From assembly GCA_028709235.1 (NCBI GenBank), contig JAQVXL010000004.1, positions 1-57,830 on the forward strand: 57,830 nucleotides of DNA. Reading direction: 5' to 3'. The notes under the pieces were generated by a model. The model saw only the letters and a list, made by a program, of their open reading frames with translations. It searched no databases and was not told the origin of the DNA. The first letter of the stretch is position 1, and every line of letters begins with the position of its first letter. Below are positions 1-9,367 of this stretch, one piece after another. A program made the translations under genes and the position numbers. The stretch comes from Desulfotomaculaceae bacterium. Lineage in GTDB: Bacteria; Bacillota; Desulfotomaculia; Desulfotomaculales; Pelotomaculaceae.

Positions 1-249
1 TGTAAGCGGTCAAGTATTTTGCACATTTTTTGGCCATTAATTTTACACACCTCATTGGTAAACCGCTGGTAATTATCTGGTCGAATATTCGTTATCAGGC
101 TCCAGCCGCCATTGACATTGAGCCTCCGTGCCCGTGTGTCAAGGGGGGCAAGGGCCCCAGTCGCTTCGCTCAGGCCCCCTTGCCAATCAGGCTAACACGG
201 GCACCCTCAATGTCAATGGTCTTCGCTTCGCTCCGATAAACGGCTTCCG

Positions 250-996
250 CTATTTCAGAATCGTATCCCGGTTCTTTAGCCGATAGCTATCGCCGGTAAA
301 GTTGAATATCTCACTGTGGTGAGCTATTCGGTCCAGTATAGCCGTCGTTATCACGGGGTCTCCCATCAGTTCTACCCAATCTTCAAATCCCTTGTTCGAG
401 GTTACAATGATCGAGGTTTCCTCATAGAGAGTCGATATAATCTGGAAGAATAAGTTAGCTTCCTGGCGGGAGATGGGAAGGAATCCTATCTCGTCAATAA
501 TCACCAGGTCAGATTTAATTATCTTTTTAACCTTTTGACGGCTCCGCGCAACTACGCTTTCCATCTGCAGATGTCTTATCAATTCTTCCATGGTTACAAA
601 ACTTACCCTGTAGCCCTTCTTGGCTGCTTCCAGACCGATAGCCACTGATATGTGCGTTTTTCCAACTCCTGGAGGTCCCAAAAATACCAGGTTGTATGCT
701 TTTTCAATCCACTGCATGTCCAGAAGCTGGTTTACCTGTTTCCGGGTTATTGACCTCTGAAATCCGAAATCAAAGTCTTCCACCGTCTTTAAATAGGGGA
801 AACCTGCTGCTTTAATCCGTCGCTGTTCGGCTTTTTGTTCTCGGGCCGTCATCTCCTCGCTTAATAACTGGTTTATGAACTCCAGGTAGGATATTTCCTT
901 GGCATTGGCCCTTTCCAATGCTTGAGCTAGATTGTCTCTGCCCCAGGGCAGATTAAGGATTTGCATATAGCGCCTGGTTTCTTCTAATTTGTTCAA
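250..996 (-). CDS. istB: IS21-family helper ATPase IstB
   Basis: Walker [10 protein letters not shown], Walker [11 protein letters not shown], IstB/DnaC-like layout; start overlaps the istA stop. Confidence 0.95.
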   Translation of the reverse strand: MNKLEETRRYMQILNLPWGRDNLAQALERANAKEISYLEFINQLLSEEMTAREQKAEQRRIKAAGFPYLKTVEDFDFGFQRSITRKQVNQLLDMQWIEKAYNLVFLGPPGVGKTHISVAIGLEAAKKGYRVSFVTMEELIRHLQMESVVARSRQKVKKIIKSDLVIIDEIGFLPISRQEANLFFQIISTLYEETSIIVTSNKGFEDWVELMGDPVITTAILDRIAHHSEIFNFTGDSYRLKNRDTILK

Positions 997-2525
997 TCTT
1001 CCATACCCCCATATATGGCAGTGTATTCACTGATGTCCCTTACTTCTGTCTTAATTCGATAGGTTTTGGGTATGGAGATGGCATCAATATTACCTGGTTG
1101 GGGCTTGTCTGTCTCGTTAAAATATTCGGTTATGGTTCGTAAGTCAACGGCGCTGTAGATCTGCCTCTCCAGGCAGTATGATAAGGCAGCTTTTAAATCT
1201 GGTAACGGATACTTCCTGGCTGTATTCAGTATTAGATGGTACTGGTCTCTGACATAACGCGGTTTTTCCTGCTGGATACGATCCAGGAAATCGGCGGCTT
1301 CATCCCCGCCGCCCAGAGCAGTTAAGGTCTCATCATAGAGCTGGGCTATCTTCCGGGAATGATCTCTTTGATGGTTCCTTTTTTTAATGAGTTTGCCTTT
1401 TTCCAGCGATAGCTCGTGACTGACCAGAAGCTCTCCGGTTTCGGGATCCCATATCTGTAGAATCCCCTCGTTTTCTTTAACCTCCAGTTCTTTTCCTGGA
1501 CGATAGGTGCCCAGGGGCACTGAGTATCGGTTACTGAGGTACCAAATGGTATTGTCTTTTCGTACAGCTCTTGTTAAACTTGGTTCAGAGAAATCCATGA
1601 TAAGTGGTATCGGTTTCAGGTGTTTACGTTCTTTTGTAAATACTTGCGCCGGTACCTTTTTTGTTGTGCCGTGAACCTCAGCATTGGCAGTACGGTAGAG
1701 CCATTTGATACATCCTTCGTTAAAGGCCTGGAGGTTATCAAATATCCGGTGGCGGGCGTAGTTACCTTTGACATATTTGATTACCGCTTCTATTTTGCCT
1801 TTGCTTTCAGGATCTTTTTTACGACAGAGGTAAACCCTGAATCCCATCTGCTGCCTGAATTGTTCAAACTCGGCGGTGTATATGATATCTCCAAAGTTTT
1901 CGCTGATGGCTAGCAGCCGGTCCTGGTCATACACTATTTCCTCAGGTACCCCTCCCATAAATTCAAATGCCCGGTAGTGCATTTGAATGAATCTGGTGGT
2001 GTTTAACGACTTGTCATCCCACTCTACGTATTTATACCGGCTGTGGGAGAGGACCATTCCGAAGCCGTAAAGTGTTACCTTTTTGCCCCGGGTATCGGTC
2101 AGGTTTATCTGTCCGAGGTCTACCTGGGCCTGGTAACCCATGGGTAGTTCATCTACAGCCTGATACTGCCTCAAGTTAATCGGTTTTTTGATGTTGTGTT
2201 TATCTCTCAGCCTGCCTACATATCGTCTAAGCGTTCGCTCCTTTCCCTGGTAATCGGGATAGTGTTCTTTAAGCCAGTCATGGATCTCGGCTGCGGTGAT
2301 ATCAGGAAATCTTTTTAACCACCCTACAATTTTGTCTTCGTAGGACTGAAGTTTTTTCTTTCTTTGTTTGGATTTGGTTTTCATATGGGCGAATTCGTCC
2401 GGGGTCATGTCCCAGTATTTATCAACGGTCCGCCGGTTTATCTGCAGCTTCCTGGCTGCTTGTGCCTTTTTTAGCCCCAATTCTTTGAGTTCTTGAATTT
2501 CTTGATACATCGGCCATCCCTTCAC
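993..2525 (-). CDS. istA: IS21-family transposase IstA
   Basis: N-terminal HTH ([23 protein letters not shown]) and integrase core (QVDLGQI ... YDQDRLLA ... [15 protein letters not shown]). Confidence 0.95.
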   Translation of the reverse strand: MKGWPMYQEIQELKELGLKKAQAARKLQINRRTVDKYWDMTPDEFAHMKTKSKQRKKKLQSYEDKIVGWLKRFPDITAAEIHDWLKEHYPDYQGKERTLRRYVGRLRDKHNIKKPINLRQYQAVDELPMGYQAQVDLGQINLTDTRGKKVTLYGFGMVLSHSRYKYVEWDDKSLNTTRFIQMHYRAFEFMGGVPEEIVYDQDRLLAISENFGDIIYTAEFEQFRQQMGFRVYLCRKKDPESKGKIEAVIKYVKGNYARHRIFDNLQAFNEGCIKWLYRTANAEVHGTTKKVPAQVFTKERKHLKPIPLIMDFSEPSLTRAVRKDNTIWYLSNRYSVPLGTYRPGKELEVKENEGILQIWDPETGELLVSHELSLEKGKLIKKRNHQRDHSRKIAQLYDETLTALGGGDEAADFLDRIQQEKPRYVRDQYHLILNTARKYPLPDLKAALSYCLERQIYSAVDLRTITEYFNETDKPQPGNIDAISIPKTYRIKTEVRDISEYTAIYGGMED

Positions 2526-2647
2526 CCGTTTCCACTCCCCTTACAATGAGTTCAGATAAATCATTGTAACAGGGAATGTAATTGGAAATTCACTGGTATT
2601 TTCTGTGCAGTTTTAATGGCCGAAATCTGTGTATTTTAGTTTACCGT

Positions 2648-4249
2648 TTACAGCAAGGCTTGGGCTAAAACAATATCATTGTCAGACACCACAGTAGTTA
2701 ACTCAGCCAAATCACCGGCCACAATTGGTGCCGTGTAGCTCGTCCCACAATCTGCAAGGAAACCACCATCTAATCCAAGCACAATTGCATATGGGTCAGG
2801 TGGCACTTTTTTATCCGAATACTGGGTTGCCCCATATGCAACCAAATCCGGTTTATAAAATCCCGCAAACCCAGGGCCAATTCTGGAATAGGGTGCTATA
2901 TCATTAACTTTACTAATGCTAGGTTCATGATATGCACCTACTATTGAGCCGACGGTAATACCAAGCATGGAATCTGCAGGTTCCGCAATCCTAATGTCGT
3001 CATCTTCCAATATCTCTTCTAGGCTTGAGCAACTTGTCACAAGGTCATGATTTCCGGCGGATATAATAAACTTAATTTTGTATTTTGACATCAAAACATC
3101 TAACTCATATCCTAAAATGCTAAGTTCATCGCCATCTATGGGCCTATCTATATTAGAGGATAGATTAAATATCTTCGTAAGTGGGGCAAAATTCTCAACC
3201 GCTTCCCGAATCCTTTCTATCATGGCATCTTGCGAGTTATTATCTTGGCTATATATCTTACAATCGATAACTTTTGCTCTTGGCACAAGGTATTCGTTGG
3301 TCAGCTGCAAACCTATATGCGAAAAAATAACTTTACTTGCCACACTAGTGCCATGATAATTTCTAAATCCACTGCAGTTTGGGGCTTCCCAATGTATAGG
3401 AACTAGAGGCTCTAAATCTTGGGGAAATTCAACTCCTGTATCTAAAACCGCTACTACTGGCAACGATTCAACATCCACATTCGGATCTATATTCAGTAAG
3501 GAATTAAAAGGATTCAGGGCGCTGGGGGTCATAATCTTAAAAAATCCTGTTTGCTCAATCCGGTATATTGCCTGATCATTCGCAAAACTATTAATACTTG
3601 ACATGGGCACCAATGCCCTAACGACTGCAGTTCCGTCGGAGAGTTGATAAGGTTCCCTTTGCAACCGGCCCTCGGCTTGCTGAATTTTCTCAGTAAGTTT
3701 TATTACCGCCTTAGACTGAGTCCCCTGATCAAGATGAGGTATAAACATCATTTGGATGTCAATTGTAAGTGCATCTTTTTGCTGCTCCAAATAATGCCTT
3801 AAAGATGATGCTTGCTTTTCCTCCGCCGTATAGATTTCAAAACCATCTATATATTGATATCCCTTTAATTTATTATGATCCTTATAAGTTCCCACACGGC
3901 CTCTTAGCCTTTCAAACATTGACTTACTTGAGGTAACAATGGCATGGCGACTGTCCTTTACCGCATTTATTTTCATGCCTTCAGCTTCAATGAATTTCTG
4001 CTGCCCTGCTATAGTTTCTCCTTCCGGTAGCACAAGCTTAAAAACCATAATATCTTCTTCACTTAAGGAATCCCCAGACTTTAACTTGTCATAGGCGGAC
4101 ATTATTTCAACTAGTCCATGCGATAATTTTGAGCCATGTTCAGTATGATCCAGCCCCCTATCTTCAGTGATTTTGATGGGCTTTTTGGGAACCTCTACAA
4201 CTTCCTCAGAAGGTATCCATAAGTGTTGTTTCGGATCTGAATTATCCAT
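2648..4249 (-). CDS. Subtilisin-like (S8) serine protease, IetS-like, C-terminus truncated by the IS21 element
   Basis: Catalytic triad motifs VAVLDTGVEF, NYHGTSVAS and GTSYTAPIVAG, plus SAGNHD oxyanion motif. The TAA stop (2648-2650) lies inside the IS21 right inverted repeat. Confidence 0.85.
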   Translation of the reverse strand: MDNSDPKQHLWIPSEEVVEVPKKPIKITEDRGLDHTEHGSKLSHGLVEIMSAYDKLKSGDSLSEEDIMVFKLVLPEGETIAGQQKFIEAEGMKINAVKDSRHAIVTSSKSMFERLRGRVGTYKDHNKLKGYQYIDGFEIYTAEEKQASSLRHYLEQQKDALTIDIQMMFIPHLDQGTQSKAVIKLTEKIQQAEGRLQREPYQLSDGTAVVRALVPMSSINSFANDQAIYRIEQTGFFKIMTPSALNPFNSLLNIDPNVDVESLPVVAVLDTGVEFPQDLEPLVPIHWEAPNCSGFRNYHGTSVASKVIFSHIGLQLTNEYLVPRAKVIDCKIYSQDNNSQDAMIERIREAVENFAPLTKIFNLSSNIDRPIDGDELSILGYELDVLMSKYKIKFIISAGNHDLVTSCSSLEEILEDDDIRIAEPADSMLGITVGSIVGAYHEPSISKVNDIAPYSRIGPGFAGFYKPDLVAYGATQYSDKKVPPDPYAIVLGLDGGFLADCGTSYTAPIVAGDLAELTTVVSDNDIVLAQALL

Positions 4250-4253
4250 TCAT

Positions 4254-5384
4254 TTACTCCCCCCTGTACTTTTTAATTCTGTAATCTAACGTGGAATGTG
4301 TGATGCCTACCGCTTTCGCCAACGATCTCAAGGAGACCCCCTTATTGTTCAAATCGCTAATTAGTTCCATGGCATCATCATTGCTACCCGAATACATTGT
4401 TTGTTGCTGAATGAAAATTGTTATAACATCCCCGGTGCTTAGTTCTTTATTAATAACGTATTTCTTTGCCGCAGCCTTTGTAAGCTCTTTTATTTGCGCT
4501 CCATTCAATCCTACGGTAATTTTGGACAATTTTTTATAATCGAGTGATTCGCTAATCGCATACTCATTCATCCACTTTTGAAGTAAAATCAATCGTTGCG
4601 CTTCATCTGGTAGTTCCAAAGTGATTGTGAGATTAAATCTCCGCCATATTGCTGGATCAAGTAAATGTTCATGGTTTGTGGCGGCTATCAACAATACATT
4701 AGCTGGCATATTATCGAAGTTCTGAAGCAAGGTGGTGACGACTCGTTTCAACTCCCCAAGCTCGTTAGAATCATCACGTTTTTTTGCTATTGCGTCAAAC
4801 TCATCTAAAAATAGAATAATTCTTTGGTTTCGTACAGAGTCGAACACTTTTCTTAAGTTAGTACTGGTCTGACCTAAATATGATGAAACAAGGCCATCTA
4901 ACCTAACATATGCTATTGGCAAACCCAGTGCGTGCCCGATGGCATACGCTGTCATCGTCTTTCCACATCCAGGTGGGCCACATAGCAACAATCTGTTTGC
5001 CGGTTCAATATTATGCTTTTTTAGGGCCTCCGCATTTTTTTGTTCTTCAATTAACTGCTCCAATGCATTTTTCTGGGTTTCAGGTAATATTACATCCGCC
5101 AGTTTTATATCCGAATGAACAATTTCGTACAGTTCCAGCAGACTATCCTTGTCCCTTGGTGCTATTGCTTGGGATTGGGGTGCAAAACCAGCTGCGCTAA
5201 CATTAAAACTAGGTTCAGATTTGCTTTTTTGCTTGGTTTCATATGCCTTTCGCAAACGGGCTGCCAAGGGGATATTACCCTTTTTCTCCTCATCTTTTAT
5301 TAACTCATATACTGCATTGGCGAATTTACTTTCTTCGCCGGTACAATGAGAAACTATTAAGTTCTCAATCAAATTAGCCTTCAT
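4254..5384 (-). CDS. AAA-family ATPase, IetA-like partner of the S8 protease
   Basis: Walker A GPPGCGKTMTAYAIG, Walker B IILFLDEFDAIAKKRDD, sensor AATNHEHLLDPAIWRRF, C-terminal HTH-like tail VSLRSLAKAVGITHSTLDYRIKKY. Stop is a few bp from the protease start. Confidence 0.88.
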   Translation of the reverse strand: MKANLIENLIVSHCTGEESKFANAVYELIKDEEKKGNIPLAARLRKAYETKQKSKSEPSFNVSAAGFAPQSQAIAPRDKDSLLELYEIVHSDIKLADVILPETQKNALEQLIEEQKNAEALKKHNIEPANRLLLCGPPGCGKTMTAYAIGHALGLPIAYVRLDGLVSSYLGQTSTNLRKVFDSVRNQRIILFLDEFDAIAKKRDDSNELGELKRVVTTLLQNFDNMPANVLLIAATNHEHLLDPAIWRRFNLTITLELPDEAQRLILLQKWMNEYAISESLDYKKLSKITVGLNGAQIKELTKAAAKKYVINKELSTGDVITIFIQQQTMYSGSNDDAMELISDLNNKGVSLRSLAKAVGITHSTLDYRIKKYRGE

Positions 5385-6047
5385 TATATTCCACTCCCGT
5401 TTAATCGTACTTAGTTGTACAGGTATATGACAATCCTATCCTATTCCAGCTCTATTGTCAATTTATTTTCGTACACTTTCGTACACATCTATATTGGGAA
5501 AATGAAAGATGCTCAGTTTTGAGATGAGAAGAAGAAAGGAAGGTCATCCGTCCAGGGTGGTAAGGCAACTATTGAGGCATACATGTTTACTGGCTTTCCA
5601 TAAGCGATAACACTGCCGTCTCTTCCGAAATAATGCTAGCCTCCCAGGTAACCTGATAAAACCTATCGAGCCTACCCACTTGGCTCATTTTCCAAACCCA
5701 AAACCCCCAACCCCTTGATTGCCACCAAGGTTTGCCGTGGGGAATAAATTAACCACCCAACTAGGTTAGCGTATTAGGAACCCGCACCATACTTGGCTGG
5801 TTTCTTAACTTCCCGCCCTAAAATATCCCAGCCACTTATAAAGCAAACAAGCCGGACGTTCAGACCTTGCTGGTTTTGGTGCTAGTTAGGTTGGTAGGAC
5901 GTTAGCGGGGGCGGTGGGGCGGAAGGATTGGTGGGGTCGGGTGGGGACGTTATGGCTGGTAGGGTTGGGGTAATAAGAAAAAACACCCCCGCCGGGAATA
6001 GCCCTTAAGGGGAGTTTTAAGATTTAAATTGTCAGAATTGTTTCCCA

Positions 6048-6236
6048 TTGTGTGGGGGTACGACCCCTTCGTCGGGGGAGGGCGACCCCCGGAGGCTTGC
6101 TCCGAAGGCCCTTCCCCGACTCGACCACATGGCCAAGCTGGGCAAAGGTGAAAATGTGACCACTGACGTCTTGGTTAAAATATGTAAGGCTCTGGACTGT
6201 GATATTTCTGATATCGTGGAGATTGTGGAGGGTTAA
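6048..6236 (+). pseudogene. 3' fragment of a YozG/XRE-type small HTH regulator
   Basis: Only the C-terminal part is recognisable (AKLGKGENVTTDVLVKICKALDCDISDIVEIVEG). The upstream part is replaced by a GC-rich palindromic block (GGGGGTACGACCCCTTCGTCGGGGGAGGGCGACCCCC). Confidence 0.6.
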
Positions 6237-6389
6237 AACTCCTTGGCAAAAAAAAAAGCCGAGGCCCGGTGAACTTTTGGGGAACCGTACTGGCAGTTCT
6301 GGTGGGTTGGGGATGGTTCGACCGCTATCAATAAGGTAGACGATTTTTACATATCTACATTGATCTTGGGAGGGGAAAGCTGGTAAAGG

Positions 6390-7655
6390 GTGGGGATGGG
6401 TAAAATGCTTAAGAAGAAAACTATAAAGGAAGGATCATTTACCCCTAAGGATACGCTGGTTATTATCGGGAATGGTTTTGACATCTGGCAGGGTCTCCGT
6501 ACAGGGTACAATGAATTCCAAAAATATTACCTTTTACATCGTGATGAAATAATGAAACGGCTTAGAATTAAAAAGAAGGTGTTTCAGGATGAGAGCGGCC
6601 AAAAAATTGCAATTAGTGATGTAGAATTGATATACGGTGATCCATTTAAGCCTGGGCAACTTGATGACGGGTTCTGGAGTACATTTGAGGCTTCCTTGGA
6701 TAAGCTAAATTCGGAAAGATTGAATTTATTTTTCGGTAAGGACCGGAAGGATCTTCGTGAAATGAGTAAAAGCATAAGGGATGTAGACAGGATTTTGCGT
6801 GAAACTTTTTGCGACTGGATCGGGGAAATTACAATTGATAATAAAGATGCGGGCTACCGGTTTGGTGATAACTGCCTGTTTATTAATTATAATTATACAA
6901 ATACCTTGCTGAAACGCTTTAAAATAAAAGAGGAAAACGAATATCATATTCATGGTGAGGCAGTGGATAAAAGCTCAATAATATATGGGCATTCAACTCA
7001 TCCCCAATTACCGGAAAGTGCCTTATATCAATTCGGGGGAAGGTTTCGGGGTTTGTATTTTGTGGAAGAGATCCTATACAGGACGGACAAGCATGTGCAG
7101 GACAATATTCAAGGCCTTTGTATGTTTTTGGCAATGCACGGGGTTATGCCTGAAGAAATAAAGAATGTGTATGTCTTGGGGCATTCAATGGGGATGCCGG
7201 ATATTGAGTATTTTTCGTTTTTAGCTGATGCAACAAGAGTACATAATTCGGGGGAACCCAATGATAAAAAAGATAATGAGGGTTCATGCCCAATTGACGA
7301 GCTCCATAACCGCTTACAGTATGCGATTAATTATGGAGGATATCAATTAGATTACGAAAACCTTGATCCAAAGCAGATAGAAGCAGTTGAAAGGAGATAT
7401 TTCCAAGAACAGGATGCGAGAAATCAGGAGTTCCAGAAGATGTTTATGAAGCTATTTGGCAAGGCTAAGGATAAAACTTCAGATAAAACAGCAAAAAAGA
7501 GTGTTACCCGCATAGATGATGCTACCTGGCACATTTCCTGTCACAGTGATAGGGACAAGCAGTGGGCCAAAACACTTTTTAAGGAACTCGGTTGTAAGAA
7601 AGTTAGGCTGTATCCGACGATTGATGAATGTTTGATTCCGTTTAAGATATCCTAA
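6390..7655 (+). CDS. AbiH-family abortive-infection protein
   Basis: N-terminal LVIIGNGFDIWQGLRTGYNEFQKYY, then FINYNYTNTL, HIHGEAVDKSSIIYGHS and VYVLGHSMGMPDIEYF, typical of AbiH. Confidence 0.85.
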   Translation: MGMGKMLKKKTIKEGSFTPKDTLVIIGNGFDIWQGLRTGYNEFQKYYLLHRDEIMKRLRIKKKVFQDESGQKIAISDVELIYGDPFKPGQLDDGFWSTFEASLDKLNSERLNLFFGKDRKDLREMSKSIRDVDRILRETFCDWIGEITIDNKDAGYRFGDNCLFINYNYTNTLLKRFKIKEENEYHIHGEAVDKSSIIYGHSTHPQLPESALYQFGGRFRGLYFVEEILYRTDKHVQDNIQGLCMFLAMHGVMPEEIKNVYVLGHSMGMPDIEYFSFLADATRVHNSGEPNDKKDNEGSCPIDELHNRLQYAINYGGYQLDYENLDPKQIEAVERRYFQEQDARNQEFQKMFMKLFGKAKDKTSDKTAKKSVTRIDDATWHISCHSDRDKQWAKTLFKELGCKKVRLYPTIDECLIPFKIS

Positions 7656-7710
7656 ACTAAACCTAAAGAACATGGGGTAGGTTCCACATACAAAACCGGC
7701 AAAATAGATT

Positions 7711-7836
7711 AACCACCGCAATGTGCCCGCTCATAAGGTTGGCCGCCTATGGAAATTTAAGATATCTGAAGTGGATGAATGGATTCGCTCCGAAGCGGGG
7801 CTGCCGACAAAGCTGGCACGAAGAATAATAAGCAAA
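7711..7836 (+). pseudogene. Tail of an excisionase/MerR-type HTH DNA-binding protein
   Basis: Frame from about 7720 reads NVPAHKVGRLWKFKISEVDEWIRSEAG, a characteristic excisionase-family tail with no intact 5' part. Confidence 0.6.
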
Positions 7837-7899
7837 AAAAAAATACCCCTACAAGTATTTCAACTGTAAGGTGTTTTTTCATGCTCAACTATCCCCGAC

Positions 7900-9360
7900 A
7901 ATTAACCAGCCAACCAGGTAGCCAGATAACCCCAATCAGGCCTACCTGCCGGGCTAGCTACCAAGCCCCACCCACCTCGAACCCACGCCGGCCCCTTTCT
8001 TTTATACCTGGCGTTCCACCGAGCATACCCACCAAAAAAGAAACAGCCGGGTGATCCGCTTGAGACGAAAAGAAAGCCAACCGCCGGGGCGATTGACTCT
8101 CTCTCTTCTTACATTATTCGACATAAACCGGGTGGGGACAGACCCCTTTTGGGAGGAATTGGAAAACCGGTTGAGGTTTTCCGGTTCCGACCCGGACATG
8201 ATTGCCTTTTAAAACATGCCAGACAGAAAGAAAACAGCCGGGCGATCCGTGTTGGACCTCCCGGGCTGTTTGGTTGTTTGGTTAGTTAGTGCGCCGGACG
8301 GCTATCTACTGCACAACAGAACCGTCCCCTTGTGTTCCGGTTGTTTAGTTAGTGAGCAGGACGGTTTTCACCTGCACAAAAGAACCGTCCCCTTGTGTTC
8401 TCATAAGATGATTTTCGAATTAATGAACCAAGAGCAACATTACAAAATGATGATGGGCACTTAATGAGTATAGCTGGGTAATGCCGGGTGATGAAATATA
8501 TATACCTAGCACTAAAAATTCAACCAAGAAAAGTATCCCTGAAGAATAATAAAAATAACCAGCCAACCAGGTAGCCAGATAACCCCAATCAGGACTACCT
8601 GCTGGGCTGCCTACCAATCTCGCTCGCCTCAACCCACGCTGGCCCCTTTCCTTTATACCCGGCGTTCCTGCGCACCCACCCAATAAAAAAAACAGCCGGG
8701 CGATCCGCTTTGGGACCACCCGAGCTTTTTCGGTTGTTTGGTTAGTTAGTGCGCCGGACGGTTATCTACTGCACAACAGAACCGTCCCCTTGTGTCCCCT
8801 GGTAGCAAAACAGCGGGTTGAAGCAAATAGTTGATGGGCTATCGGTGATAAGACTATGGCAATAGACACCGGTAGATTCCTATGCCTTGCCCCCACCCCC
8901 AATAAAGAAAAAACCGGGTAGCCCCGTTTAGAACTACCCGGCGTAGCTGTTTAACAAGCTGACTGAATACTCAATAAGTTAACAAGTTGACGACAGGCAC
9001 CGTTACCGCCCCTTCTCCCCCTTCTACTTCCGAACTATTAAAAGGACTATGCTTCGATATTCCGAACCATAATTTTATTATACACACTTCGGGAATATTT
9101 GTCCATATAGTGGAGAAGAATTATTTTACTGTCGAATTAATGCCAGCCAACCAGGTAACTGGATAACCCCAATCAGGCCTACCTACTGGGCTAACCCTAC
9201 CAACACCCACTTATCACCCCATCCCATCACCCAACCAAAAAAGAAGCCAGGCGATCCGCAATGAGACCGCACTGGCTCTTGTTTAGTTAGTTGGTAGGAC
9301 GGTTAGTTGCTGCACAAAAGAACCGTCCCCTTGTGTTCCTTGTGTTCCTTGTGTTCCATG
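7900..9360. repeat. Intergenic array of composite repeats
   Basis: CCAGCCAACCAGGTA(g/a)C..GATAACCCCAATCAGG recurs near 7907, 8560 and 9143. GCC(g/a)GGCGATCCG hairpins, GTTTGGTTAGTTAG(t)GCGCCGGACGG, and AACCGTCCCCTTGTGT recur as modules. Confidence 0.8.
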
Positions 9361-9367
9361 TTCCCCT

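Larger units (their letters stand above)
1..2652 (-). mobile_element. IS21-family insertion sequence (istA-istB), apparently complete
   Basis: Imperfect terminal inverted repeats: left TGTAAGCGGTCAAGTATTTTGCACATTTTTTGGCCATTAA (from base 1); reverse complement of the right end TGTAAACGGTAAACTAAAATACACAGATTTCGGCCATTAA (ends 2652). They enclose IstA-like and IstB-like ORFs. Confidence 0.9.

Noticed and set aside
1620-1913. 97-aa + strand ORF inside istA
   Set aside because: Antisense to a clear transposase coding region.
7779-8719. Small ORFs (7779-8054, 8002-8199, 8216-8464, 8420-8719) in the repeat array
   Set aside because: They lie on the non-coding composite repeats and hairpins; composition is not protein-like and frames are not conserved between repeat copies.
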